Assembly: GCA_035566435.1 (NCBI GenBank)
Contig: DATMRF010000145.1
Coordinates: forward strand, 1-48,982
From: DATMRF01 sp035566435
Lineage (GTDB): Bacteria > Verrucomicrobiota > Verrucomicrobiia > Limisphaerales > UBA8199
Direction of reading: 5' to 3'
Length of the DNA: 48,982 bases
Part shown: positions 8,149-16,118 of the stretch, piece after piece
Position numbering within the stretch: position 1 is the stretch's first letter
Layout of the letters: every line of letters begins with the position of its first letter
Program-made: the position numbers and the translations under genes
The notes under the pieces: generated by a model
The model's input: only the letters and a program-made list of their open reading frames with translations
Database searches by the model: none
Told to the model about the DNA's origin: nothing

Positions 8149-10110
8149 TTACATCGCCTCGTCGAGACAGCTCCGCACGGTCTCGATCAGGTTGCGCGAG
8201 GGACAAGGCTTCTGAAGAAAGTAAGTCCTGGTTTTCCTGAAGAATTCTGTGTCTTTTCCGGCGATTGCGGCGCTGTAGCCGCTCATGAGAACCACTTTGA
8301 GTTTTGGATTCTCAGCGCGCAATCGGTCGGCCAGCTCGTGCCCGGTCATGGCGTCGGGCATCACCAAATCGGTCAGCAGCAACGCGATCTCTTGTTGGTG
8401 ATCGCGCCACAATTCTAACGCCTCCTTGGTCGAAGCAGCTTCGAAAACCTTGTAGCCGAATGTCTCAAGCACTCGCCGCGTGACGATTCGAACCGGGGTT
8501 TCGTCTTCAACTACAAGAATTGATTCCGTTCCGCCGCGCAATCCGGTGTGAATTTCAGAAGCGCCGGCCTTTTTTTGCGGCGGCGGAACCACCGGGAGAT
8601 AAATCATGAACGTTGTGCCTTGCCCGAGCCGACTGGACACCTCGATCCATCCACGATGCTGTCTGACAATGCCATAGACCGTCGCCAGCCCCAAGCCGGT
8701 TCCCCTGCCAGGATCCTTCGTCGTGAAGAAGGGTTCGAACACGCGGGGCAGGTGCTCGGGAGCGATTCCGGTGCCGGTGTCGCTTACGGACAGGCAAACA
8801 AACTCGCCGGAGCGTGCCTCCGGATGGGTATGCGCGTACGCCCCATCGAAGTTGACGCGGTTGGTCCCAATGAGCAGCTTGCCACCGCGAGGCATCGCGT
8901 CGCGGGCATTGAGTACCAGGTTCACCAACGCCTGCTCGATCATACCGATGTCGGCATCGACATAGGGGAGGCCGGCTCCGGACTCACAATGCAGATGGAT
9001 ATCCTCTTTGATGATGCGCTTCAGCATCTTGGCAAGATTCGCCACCGCTTCGCTCAGGACCACCGGGCTGGCCTGCATCACTTGTTTGCGACTGAAAGTC
9101 AACAACTGCCGGGTTAGATTGCCGGCGCGACCGGCGGCGGCAGCAATGTGGCTGAGACAATCTCTCGCGTCCGGAGTCAGTTGTTCGGGCTTCATCAGGA
9201 GCAGTTCGGCATTGCCTCGCATTACGGCGAGCAGGTTGTTAAAGTCGTGGGCAATACCTCCGGCCAATTGCCCGATTCCGTCCATCTTTTGCGAGTGACG
9301 CAACTGCTCCTCGAGGGCCCGGTGCTCAGTGATGTCCTGCGCGGTGCCGACGATTCGGAAGATCTCGCCAGCTTCGTTCCGAATCGCGAACGCACGCTCC
9401 CAAATCCATCGGAGCGAGCCATCGGGGCGGACGATCCGATACGTCTCATCATAGGTTCCTTGAACCTGCTTGGCCATGGCGGCCTCGAATACGCGCTCGC
9501 GGTCAGAAGGGTGAATCGCCTCGAACCAAACGCGGAGGTCCTGGTAGAGCTTATCGGCGCTTTGCCCCCAGATCCTCTCGTAGGCAGGGCTGATATAAAG
9601 CAGCTTCGTTTCCCGTGCCGATGCGAGCCAAAAGACCTCGTCGATGTTTTCGGTCACCTGGCGAAACCGACTTTCGCTTTCTCTCAGCGAAGCCTCCGCC
9701 GCCCTGCGGGTCCGGCGTTCGCTGGCTTCGCGCAGCGCCCGATTGACTGCCGGCACCAACCGGGCCAGATGGTTCTTCAGGACATAATCAGTTGCGCCTG
9801 CCTTTAGGCTCTCCACCGCTCGTTCTTCGCCAATCGTTCCAGACACGAAGACGAACGGCGTTTCCGGAGCGAGCCTTTGAACCGCCGCCAGCGCCGCCAT
9901 CCCATTGTAGGAAGGAATGCTGAAATCAGACAAAACGAGATCGAATCTGGACTCGGCCAGCGCCGCCAAAAACTCCTCACTGGTCCTCGTGCAGATCATT
10001 TCGCAGGCCAGGCCTTCGCTCACCATTTTTTCTCCGATGAGCTCCTGGTCACGAGCGTTGTCCTCGAGACAGAGCACTCGCAATGGGCGTTGAGCCGGCG
10101 CCGGATTCAT
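8149..10110 (-). CDS. Soluble hybrid histidine kinase REC-PAS-HisKA-HATPase-REC
   Basis: A 653-aa cytoplasmic hybrid kinase. Order: an N-terminal receiver (RVLCLEDNARDQEL; phosphoacceptor Asp62 in LSDFSIP), a PAS/PAC sensor (about 150-270, ending GTAQDITEHRALEEQL), HisKA with His288 in GGIAHDFNNLL, HATPase_c with N box NARDAM and the G boxes DTGTGI and GRGTGLGLA, and a C-terminal receiver (Asp581 in LLTDLVMPD, Lys in LQKP). The start is the ATG at 10110, which has a strong AAAGGAGG just upstream; a TTG 15 codons further out is rejected. The ATG overlaps the stop of the preceding response regulator (ATGA), so the two are translationally coupled. It is the last gene of a three-gene minus-strand phosphorelay operon. 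The input signal is not evident, and no membrane segment is present. Confidence 0.9.
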   Translation of the reverse strand: MNPAPAQRPLRVLCLEDNARDQELIGEKMVSEGLACEMICTRTSEEFLAALAESRFDLVLSDFSIPSYNGMAALAAVQRLAPETPFVFVSGTIGEERAVESLKAGATDYVLKNHLARLVPAVNRALREASERRTRRAAEASLRESESRFRQVTENIDEVFWLASARETKLLYISPAYERIWGQSADKLYQDLRVWFEAIHPSDRERVFEAAMAKQVQGTYDETYRIVRPDGSLRWIWERAFAIRNEAGEIFRIVGTAQDITEHRALEEQLRHSQKMDGIGQLAGGIAHDFNNLLAVMRGNAELLLMKPEQLTPDARDCLSHIAAAAGRAGNLTRQLLTFSRKQVMQASPVVLSEAVANLAKMLKRIIKEDIHLHCESGAGLPYVDADIGMIEQALVNLVLNARDAMPRGGKLLIGTNRVNFDGAYAHTHPEARSGEFVCLSVSDTGTGIAPEHLPRVFEPFFTTKDPGRGTGLGLATVYGIVRQHRGWIEVSSRLGQGTTFMIYLPVVPPPQKKAGASEIHTGLRGGTESILVVEDETPVRIVTRRVLETFGYKVFEAASTKEALELWRDHQQEIALLLTDLVMPDAMTGHELADRLRAENPKLKVVLMSGYSAAIAGKDTEFFRKTRTYFLQKPCPSRNLIETVRSCLDEAM

Positions 10111-10559
10111 GTTGCCTCCTTTCGGGAAGGCGGCGGTTCGTTCAAGACAGCCCAAAACACACCGACCTGTTTGATAGCCTCAATAAAGCGCTCGAAAACG
10201 ACCGGCTTCACGATGTAGGCGTTCACCCCTAGGGAGTAGCTTTCGGCAAGGTCCGGCTCCTCCCGCGAAGAGGTCAGCATCACGACGGGAAGGTTCCTAA
10301 AGCCCGGGTCGCTCCTGAGCCGGCGCAGCACTTCCAGCCCAGTCAGTCGGGGCATCTTGTTATCCAATAAGACCACCGCGGGGTTCCCGCCGTCCCTGGC
10401 GCTGAACTTTCCCCGGCAATAGAGGTAATCGAGCGCTTCGACCCCGTCCCGAGTGACATCGACCTGGTTTGCGAGGTTGCTTTCTGCAAAGGCCGCGAGC
10501 GTGAGTTCGACGTCCTGCGACTTGTCTTCCACCAGCAGAATGCGTTTCAGGTCAGTCAT
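10107..10559 (-). CDS. Single-domain response regulator, Rcp1-like
   Basis: A 150-aa stand-alone receiver with no output domain. The acidic pocket is ILLVEDKSQD, the phosphoacceptor is Asp66 in LLDNKMPRLTG, the Thr/Ser switch is in VVMLTSS and the Lys is in AYIVKP. The long loop between the acidic pocket and the phosphoacceptor is typical of the Rcp1 class that partners phytochrome-type kinases. The ATG at 10559 begins MTDLKRILLVEDK. Upstream codons in the frame belong to the kinase overlap. It overlaps the kinase before it by ATGA and the hybrid kinase after it in the same way. It probably shuttles phosphate between the two kinases. Confidence 0.9.
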   Translation of the reverse strand: MTDLKRILLVEDKSQDVELTLAAFAESNLANQVDVTRDGVEALDYLYCRGKFSARDGGNPAVVLLDNKMPRLTGLEVLRRLRSDPGFRNLPVVMLTSSREEPDLAESYSLGVNAYIVKPVVFERFIEAIKQVGVFWAVLNEPPPSRKEAT

Positions 10560-12421
10560 GGCGGGTTGGCTTGGTCGCGGTTTGGCAATGAGAAATAGAA
10601 AGTGGCGCCGCCATTGACTCTGCCTTCGGCCCAAACGCGCCCGCCATGCCGCGCGATAATTCGCCCCACATTGGCCAGGCCAATGCCGGTCCCCTCGAAC
10701 TCATCGTCCAGGTGCAGTCGCTGAAAGACCCCAAAGAGCTTATCTGCATACTCCATATCGAAGCCGACCCCGTTGTCGCGGATAAAGAGGACGGTTTCAT
10801 CCGGGCTTTTGACATCGCAGCCAATCTGGATTTCCGCCGGGTCGCGCGGGCGGGTAAACTTTATGGCATTGGCCAGCAAGTTGACGAGCACCTGGCGCAG
10901 CAGGTTGGGATCAGCGTTGACTCGCGGCAGGGCTCCGATGTCCCAGACAATGTGCCGGCCGGAGGTTTCGTCCTGGAAGGTCTGAATGGTGTCTTCGACG
11001 AGCCGGCGCAGGTCGCAGTCGGTTTTCCGCAGCTCGGCCCGGCCCATCCTCGAAAACAGGAGGAGATCATCGATCAAGCGGCTCATCTGGCGGGAGGCAT
11101 CAGCGATTCGGCCTAGATACCGCGACTCCTGCTCCGGCAAGCCGTTGTCCTTCGCTTTACCCAACAGGCCGACGTATCCCTCAATATGCCGAAGCGGCGC
11201 CCGCAAATCGTGCGAGACGGAATAACTGAACGCCTCCAACTCCTTGTTCATCGCTTCGAGCTGAGCAGTCCGCTCCAGGACGCGCCGTTCCAGGTCCTGG
11301 TTCAAGCGGGTAATCTGCTCGTGAGCCTGGCTGAGTTCGGTCTGCCGCTTTTCGAGCCGTTCAGCCATTTCATCGAAGGCCAGGCCGAGCTGAGTCAATT
11401 CCGTGCTGCCTTGAATGACTCCCGCGCGCGCGCTGAGGTCGCCTTCTGCCAAACGCCCGGCGGCGGTCACTAACGCGCCGATGGGGTTGAGAAAAAAACT
11501 CGTCGCATAGAATCTCGCGGCCACCAATATCGCCGCGACCGCCACGCCTAAGACGATGAAATTCCGGACGAGAATGGCGTTGGCCCGAGCGAAGGAAACC
11601 GTGAGCGGAATTCCCACAATCACGAACAGGCTGGCGGCGCCTCCGTCGGCGATAGGGGTAACCGCGTGAAGACTTGAAACCGAATCGATGCCCGGCATCT
11701 CGAACACGCCTTCCCTTCCCGCCAGGGCCCGGCGCACCACTTCGGCGCTGTAAAGCGGCTTGCCGACCCAGTTTTCCAGTTCGGGCTGCCGTGCCAGGAC
11801 ATAGCCTTTCCGGTCCACTAGAATAATCGTGCTCCCGGAAGGCAGCCGGATGTGCTTGAGCGCATCCGACAGCCGGGAAGCCCTCAAGGACGCGTACACA
11901 ACCCGCTTCAAGCCTCCATTTGCGTCGAACACCGGGTATCCAAAATTCAAAGCCGGTGTGCCCGTCAATCGACCCACTTGGAACTCGCCGATAGAGAAAT
12001 CTCTCGTTTGAACGGTTCGTTGAAAGTATGCGCGATCCTCAAGGTTAATAGCTGCGTTGGTCGGCTGCGCGCTGCAAAACACCGTGCCATTGGCCTCGAT
12101 CAAGCCGAAGTTCACATAATCCGGGGAAAGCTTTCGCAGGTTCGAAAGATTCTCCCGGCAGAATTCGCGGTTAGTAGCCAGCACAAGGAATGGGAATTCG
12201 GTTAGAGTGGCGAGCAACTGTCGCGCGTTTTGAATCAGATGCTCCTCATTGGCAGCGGCCAACTGAGAAATCGCAACCGCCCCCTGGCGAACCCGGGCAG
12301 TTTCGCTCCACCGTTGCTCCAGATTCCCGTATAGCACCAATCCCAGCGCTGGAACCGCGATCAGGACCATCAGGACGAATAACTTTGCGCGCAGGGGAGC
12401 GAAAGACAATTGGGTCCGCAT
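10556..12421 (-). CDS. Membrane sensor histidine kinase (Cache-HAMP-HisKA-HATPase)
   Basis: A 621-aa membrane kinase. Membrane segment 1 is at about residues 12-31 and segment 2 at about 287-305. They flank a periplasmic dCache-like region (PDYVNFGLIEANGTVFCSAQP; DRAYFQRTV). Then come HAMP (about 308-360), a coiled coil, and phytochrome-type HisKA with the motif EAFSYSVSHDLRAPLRHIEGY, where the phosphoacceptor is His404. HATPase_c has NAIKF, RDNGVGFD and GTGIGLANV. The ATG at 12421 must be the start, since an in-frame TGA lies two codons upstream. GGAGGAG is 32 bases upstream with a hairpin in between. It probably senses a small extracytoplasmic ligand and passes phosphate to the Rcp-like regulator encoded directly downstream. 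Confidence 0.9.
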   Translation of the reverse strand: MRTQLSFAPLRAKLFVLMVLIAVPALGLVLYGNLEQRWSETARVRQGAVAISQLAAANEEHLIQNARQLLATLTEFPFLVLATNREFCRENLSNLRKLSPDYVNFGLIEANGTVFCSAQPTNAAINLEDRAYFQRTVQTRDFSIGEFQVGRLTGTPALNFGYPVFDANGGLKRVVYASLRASRLSDALKHIRLPSGSTIILVDRKGYVLARQPELENWVGKPLYSAEVVRRALAGREGVFEMPGIDSVSSLHAVTPIADGGAASLFVIVGIPLTVSFARANAILVRNFIVLGVAVAAILVAARFYATSFFLNPIGALVTAAGRLAEGDLSARAGVIQGSTELTQLGLAFDEMAERLEKRQTELSQAHEQITRLNQDLERRVLERTAQLEAMNKELEAFSYSVSHDLRAPLRHIEGYVGLLGKAKDNGLPEQESRYLGRIADASRQMSRLIDDLLLFSRMGRAELRKTDCDLRRLVEDTIQTFQDETSGRHIVWDIGALPRVNADPNLLRQVLVNLLANAIKFTRPRDPAEIQIGCDVKSPDETVLFIRDNGVGFDMEYADKLFGVFQRLHLDDEFEGTGIGLANVGRIIARHGGRVWAEGRVNGGATFYFSLPNRDQANPP

Positions 12422-12428
12422 TTTTCAA

Positions 12429-12445
12429 ACCGGCGCTTCGCCGGT
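12429..12445 (-). promoter_or_regulatory. Hairpin between Shine-Dalgarno and start codon of the kinase
   Basis: Seven-base arms ACCGGCG and CGCCGGT enclose three bases, and they sit between GGAGGAG (12454-12460, read on the minus strand) and the ATG at 12421. If folded, the stem removes 17 bases from an otherwise overlong spacing. It could tune translation of the kinase. No other role is evident. Confidence 0.45.
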
Positions 12446-12583
12446 GCTTTTATCTCCTCCGGCTGTTCATGGGCGTTGCTACTCCCTTGGCGTCCCCAGC
12501 GGTTGTTTGAGCCATCATAAGACTTATTTCACCATCCAACTTGCAGATTAGCGCCCGAGGCGCTTGTCTGAACTCGCGGACAC

Positions 12584-12650
12584 GTTAGACAACGCTGGGT
12601 ACACGGTCAAGTCTAACCCATTGAACAGCAGAAACTCTGCCATGTTCAAT
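12584..12650. repeat. Compound inverted repeat with attC-like boxes
   Basis: GTTAGAC (12584-12590) and GTCTAAC (12611-12617) are perfect inverse complements and fit GTTRRRY and RYYYAAC. Two bases later comes a hairpin: ATTGAACA+GCAGA (12620-12632), loop AAC, TCTGC, an unpaired CA, then TGTTCAAT (43-50 of the same line, ending 12650). Read on the minus strand, a bulged stem runs directly into GTTAGAC, as in the right half of an integron attC site. The matching left box is degenerate. It could instead be an operator or RNA structure. Confidence 0.4.
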
Positions 12651-12994
12651 CCGTAGAAACCCCAAAAAGGCCACAGCGACAAGCCTGGACCTTGCCCCGG
12701 TCCATTATCGAAGCAGGTGGGGTGTAAGCGACCGCGTGAATAGTAGTGTTACTTCTATAAAACTCTCGGGCGCACGATCGGCAGCGCTAGCCCGTGCCAG
12801 GCAAGCTTCGGCTTGAAAAGGAGCCTTGGGACGCGTAAATTCTTTCATGAGCTATAACCCCGTCTGTCAACACCTCGTTCCGGAGAAGTCTTTCTACTGC
12901 CGTGGAACCAATTCCTGAGTTGCAGTAACCGACAAACGACCACTGCGAGAACACATTCGCATTCGCGATCACCCCCTGCCTTCTCCGAGTAAGT

Positions 12995-13726
12995 ATGACA
13001 CGACCCAGCCCGGCCCCGGACAATGGCTCCGACAATCTGGCTGGCAGCCCGCACGCCAGCTTGTCGCGACCGGCGGCGGCGGAATCTGATAGGCAAGCTC
13101 GCATCGTGATCGTTGATGATCACGCGATGGTGCGAGACGGTTTGAGACAGATTCTCGCCGCCCGGTTCCCTCGAGCTGTCTTCGGCGAGGCACGGGATGC
13201 TCGCGAAGCTCTGGAGGTGCTTGCCAGCCAAGCCTGGGACGTCATGCTGCTGGATATCTCGATGCCCGGCCAGAGCGGGGTGGATGTGCTCAAACAAATC
13301 GAAAACCTGGCTCCAGGTCTGAAGGTTCTGGTCCTTTCGATGCACCCTGAAGACCAATACGCTGTGCGCGTCCTGAAGGCGGGTGCGGTAGGATATATTA
13401 CAAAGGATAAGGCCTCAGCGGTCCTGGTGGAAGCTGTGAATACCGTACTCGCCGGTGGAAGGTACGTTAGCCCTGCTCTGGCACAGGATCTGGCTTCCAG
13501 GCTGAGTGTTCCCAGGGACAGGGCGCCCCATGAGTTGCTGTCCGACCGTGAGTATCAGATCTTGCGGATGTTGGGGGCAGGCAAAAGCGTCAAGGAGATT
13601 GGCCACGATCTCTCCTTGAGCATCAAGACCATCAGCACGTACCGGACTCGAATGATGGCTAAACTGAACTTGAAGTCGAACGCAGATGTCATTCGATACG
13701 TGCTGACGGAAAAACTGATAGATTGA
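12995..13726 (+). CDS. NarL/FixJ-type response regulator (REC + LuxR HTH)
   Basis: A 243-aa transcription regulator. A loose 34-residue N-terminus precedes a receiver domain (IVIVDDHAMVRDGL; phosphoacceptor Asp87 in MLLDISMPGQSG; Ser in VLSMH; Lys in YITKD). A LuxR/GerE-type helix-turn-helix lies near residues 178-240 (LSDREYQILRMLGAGKSVKEIG...TISTYRTRMMAKL). This class is normally phosphorylated by HisKA_3 kinases. The only such kinase in the window is at 16545-17636, which makes it the likely partner although the genes are not adjacent. It is transcribed away from the sensor-kinase operon. The start ATG has only a weak GAG upstream. A shorter start at the receiver domain is not available as ATG until inside the fold. 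Confidence 0.9.
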   Translation: MTRPSPAPDNGSDNLAGSPHASLSRPAAAESDRQARIVIVDDHAMVRDGLRQILAARFPRAVFGEARDAREALEVLASQAWDVMLLDISMPGQSGVDVLKQIENLAPGLKVLVLSMHPEDQYAVRVLKAGAVGYITKDKASAVLVEAVNTVLAGGRYVSPALAQDLASRLSVPRDRAPHELLSDREYQILRMLGAGKSVKEIGHDLSLSIKTISTYRTRMMAKLNLKSNADVIRYVLTEKLID

Positions 13727-13741
13727 GCCTGACGGCCTGGA

Positions 13742-14395
13742 TCAAGGAGCAATTCTGCGAGCGCGATACCAGCGCCTGGAGAAAGAAGCAAAGGCGAGAT
13801 CGCGAGCGGCGAAGACCCCGGTTCCAACTGCGGTTGCCGTAGCCACTACGGTCCGCCCGAGAAAATCCTGGCTCGCATCGACGGCGTACGTCGAGCCCGG
13901 TTGGCCGATCCCCGTAACCTTCAGAACACCGCCGTTGAGCAAGCTTACGCGAACCACCGGCGGCGGTGGGTTCGTCACCGGCACCGTGTAAGCCACCTCC
14001 GACGAGTAAGCGCTTTCCAATCCTAGAACGTCGTAGGCCGTAACCGCGAAATGATAGGTCGCGCCAGGGTGCAATCCCGGCACCGTTTGTTGCGTAGCGT
14101 TGCCGGCGTCGATCATGTTGGTGTAGTTTTGGGAACTGCTTCCCAGATACAGTCGGTAGCCGGCGATAGAGGGGTTCGGCACTGGATTCCAGGCGAGTGT
14201 CACCGCCGACTGCGCCCCGGCGGGCGTGCTAAACCAAAGCAAGACGAGTGACACCAGCGCACTGAGGAATCCAGATGGCCTGACCGAACTCGGTTTTCCT
14301 GCCGGAGTACTCAGCCGGTTGTTTGAGGTTGAGGTGGGTTCGTCATCTAATGAGCGTGTTGGGCTTAAGTCTTCGAGCATCATGCGGTGCCGCAT
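13742..14395 (-). CDS. Secreted fibronectin type III domain protein
   Basis: A 217-aa exported protein. A 40-residue basic/polar N-terminus leads to a hydrophobic signal segment (FLSALVSLVLLWFSTPAGAQ), giving a likely cleavage after AGA. Next is a fibronectin-III domain (VTLAWNPVPNPSIAGYRLYLG ... TYHFAVTAYDVLGLESAYSSEV, about residues 63-140) of the type common in verrucomicrobial surface proteins. The C-terminal 75 residues resemble the end unit of such proteins, with a terminal RRWYRA. The signal peptide sits unusually far from the first Met, and no later Met is available in this frame, so a non-ATG start may be used. It converges tail to tail with the LuxR-type regulator. No enzymatic motif is present; a role in binding or adhesion is inferred. 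Confidence 0.7.
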   Translation of the reverse strand: MRHRMMLEDLSPTRSLDDEPTSTSNNRLSTPAGKPSSVRPSGFLSALVSLVLLWFSTPAGAQSAVTLAWNPVPNPSIAGYRLYLGSSSQNYTNMIDAGNATQQTVPGLHPGATYHFAVTAYDVLGLESAYSSEVAYTVPVTNPPPPVVRVSLLNGGVLKVTGIGQPGSTYAVDASQDFLGRTVVATATAVGTGVFAARDLAFASFSRRWYRARRIAP

Positions 14396-14646
14396 GCCGC
14401 GAAGAACGTGTAATACGCTACGGCCAAAATCCTGATTTCTGTGTCAGTGAGAGTCCGACGACCACGAGCTTCGCCAAGTCAGCGCCGAGCGAACCATTCA
14501 AATTCGGCTTGGATCCAGGCACAAAATCTTTTTCCGAATGCGACGGCTGTAGGACACAGGCCGACACACTGATCAGTATTCAGCCCAGTTCCGCCGCAGG
14601 AAGAAAACTGGTAGGGTGAGCCGCATGACAGACGATTGCAAAGGCG

Positions 14647-14705
14647 GCCGCACCCGCGGACGGGTCGGCAGTCCATCGCAACCGGAGTCCTCCCTCTTCG
14701 GGAGG
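14647..14705 (+). promoter_or_regulatory. Two strong hairpins in the leader of the 14774 gene
   Basis: Hairpin 1 (14647-14669) is GCCG, a bulged C, ACCCG, loop CGGA, CGGGT, CGGC. Hairpin 2 (14689-14705) is CCTCCC, loop TCTTC, GGGAGG. They lie in the 378-base gap 14396-14773, which holds no gene, starting about 70 bases before the next start codon. No poly-T tract follows, so neither is a standard terminator. I cannot match them to a known riboswitch. Confidence 0.35.
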
Positions 14706-14773
14706 GGTGCTGTCAGGGCCCCAGGGTAGCCCGGTCCCAAACACTAACTAACTCGGTTCCTCATTGAAAAACT

Positions 14774-15496
14774 ATGTACACAGACGCTATTCCTTCAGCC
14801 TCGGTCCGCGAGGATGTCGACATCCTTCTGGATGGTTCTCCAGTCAGGCTTCCGCCAGGCAGACACTCGCTCAGCGGCATTCGTTCCTACCTGGAAACAC
14901 TCGCGCTCGGGCAGCAACGGGTCCTCGGCTTTCTATCCGTGGACGGCATTCCTGCGGGGCGCGCTCGGAAGGTTACCGAGCCGGGCCATTTTACACGTGT
15001 GGAAGGCAGGACCTTTGCGCTGGACCAAATTCCCCTGCAACTGATTCGAATGACAATGGAGCAAGTCGAGCAGGCCAGGCAAAACGTGCAATCCGCAGTA
15101 TCCCTTATGCTCATCAATGACGCCGCGGTGGCCCGCGAGCTTTGGTGGGACCTGACCAAAGACCTCAAGCTACCGCTGATGACGCTTAGTCTTCTGCCGG
15201 AAACGCTTTCGGGCGCCTTCCCGGGTGGCGCCTCCGCAACTCAAATCCGAAAATGGCAATTGCAACAACTCGGTGAGCTATATAAGGACGTGGACGAGGC
15301 TTGCTGCGCCCATAACGCTGCCGTGCTGGCGCAAGCGCTGGAAAGTCGCGTGCTGCCCTGGCTCGACAATCTCGAAGCTTCACTTGCCCTCTTGCACACG
15401 ACGGTGTCGGCAGGAAGGTCGGCCGCTGAGGAACCGCAGGGTGAGAGCTTCGCCTCCGGTCGCCCAGCGGCCTTCTGGCCTTCCCACGAACCGTGA
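14774..15496 (+). CDS. Uncharacterised protein coupled to a receiver domain
   Basis: A 240-aa soluble protein I do not recognise. An N-terminal part (about 1-75; VDILLDGSPVRLPPGRHSLS, later FLSVDG) looks like a small alpha/beta unit. The rest is strongly helical, with a run rich in Leu, Gln and Glu (QLIRMTMEQVEQARQNVQSA) and conserved-looking ARELWWDLTKDLK. No signal peptide or membrane segment is present. The stop overlaps the GTG start of a single-domain response regulator (GTGA), so the two are made together and probably interact. A helical phosphotransfer or adaptor role would fit the context, but no phosphorylatable His motif is clear, and this is inference only. The last 25 residues are low-complexity. 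The ATG at 14774 lacks a clear Shine-Dalgarno sequence. Confidence 0.75.
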   Translation: MYTDAIPSASVREDVDILLDGSPVRLPPGRHSLSGIRSYLETLALGQQRVLGFLSVDGIPAGRARKVTEPGHFTRVEGRTFALDQIPLQLIRMTMEQVEQARQNVQSAVSLMLINDAAVARELWWDLTKDLKLPLMTLSLLPETLSGAFPGGASATQIRKWQLQQLGELYKDVDEACCAHNAAVLAQALESRVLPWLDNLEASLALLHTTVSAGRSAAEEPQGESFASGRPAAFWPSHEP

Positions 15497-15897
15497 ACGC
15501 GAACCTACTCAAGGCGCGCCAAAGGAAGGAGCTGCGTGTCCTGATCGTAGATGACTCCGCGGCGGTTCGAGAAGCGGTCAGCCGCGTGTGCCTCAGCATC
15601 CCTGGGATCCAGGTTATCGGGCAGGCAAGAGACGGACTGGAAGGGCTCACGGCTATCCGTCAGCTCAAACCCGATGTCGTAACCCTGGACATCCGTATGC
15701 CCAAAATGACCGGGTTGCAAGTACTGAAAGCGCTCGAGAGAGAAAACGCCGGTCCCATCATCGTTGTCCTGACCAGTCTGCCGGCAGATCCCTACCGGCA
15801 GAAATGCCACGAGTTGGGGGCCCGCTACTTTTTGGGAAAGTCACGAGACCTGGGCAGCCTGGAGAAACTTCTTTTGGAGCTGCAAGTAAGCCAGTAA
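15493..15897 (+). CDS. Single-domain response regulator
   Basis: A 134-aa stand-alone CheY-like receiver. The acidic pair is in LIVDDSAAVREAV, the phosphoacceptor is Asp66 in TLDIRMPKMTG, the Thr switch is in VVLTS and the Lys is in FLGKSRD. The start is a GTG overlapping the stop of the upstream unknown gene, so expression depends on that gene. Without an output domain it must act by binding a partner. The upstream protein is the obvious candidate, though a kinase of the island could also use it as a phosphate acceptor. Confidence 0.88.
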   Translation: MNANLLKARQRKELRVLIVDDSAAVREAVSRVCLSIPGIQVIGQARDGLEGLTAIRQLKPDVVTLDIRMPKMTGLQVLKALERENAGPIIVVLTSLPADPYRQKCHELGARYFLGKSRDLGSLEKLLLELQVSQ

Positions 15898-16118
15898 AGC
15901 AACCTGACCTCACGGCACGACCGCCACCGCAACCCCTGGGGCGCCGGCACGGCGGGGCACAGGTGCGGTCTCCGGCTGAAGGGACGGGCCGCGCATAGCC
16001 TCGTGTAGGACTGCGGCTGACATGCGAATCAGAATACCGGCAGGTTTCCGATTCCCCTTTCGGCGTGTAAGATCATCGCACTCAAAGCACAAAGATTTAC
16101 TCGTTAGACAAGACATTC

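Larger units (their letters stand above)
12422..12994. other. 573-base region without a gene, between divergent regulators
   Basis: No convincing reading frame lies between the minus-strand kinase and the plus-strand LuxR-type regulator. It contains several palindromes. AGCGCC-CGA-GGCGCT is at 12550-12564. A paired GTTAGAC/GTCTAAC plus hairpin lies at 12584-12650. An operator-like ATAGTAGT-GTT-ACTTCTAT (one mismatched pair) at 12740-12758 overlaps a TATAAA word. At least one promoter for each flanking gene is expected here, but I could not fix one. Confidence 0.6.

Noticed and set aside
12422..12994. Search for a tRNA or small gene in the regulator gap
   Set aside because: No cloverleaf or GTTCGAATC-type T loop is apparent and no frame looks coding; only palindromes remain.
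14764..15120. 118-aa frame overlapping the 14774 gene
   Set aside because: Shifted by one base relative to the better frame, which overlaps the REC gene by GTGA and has plausible protein composition.
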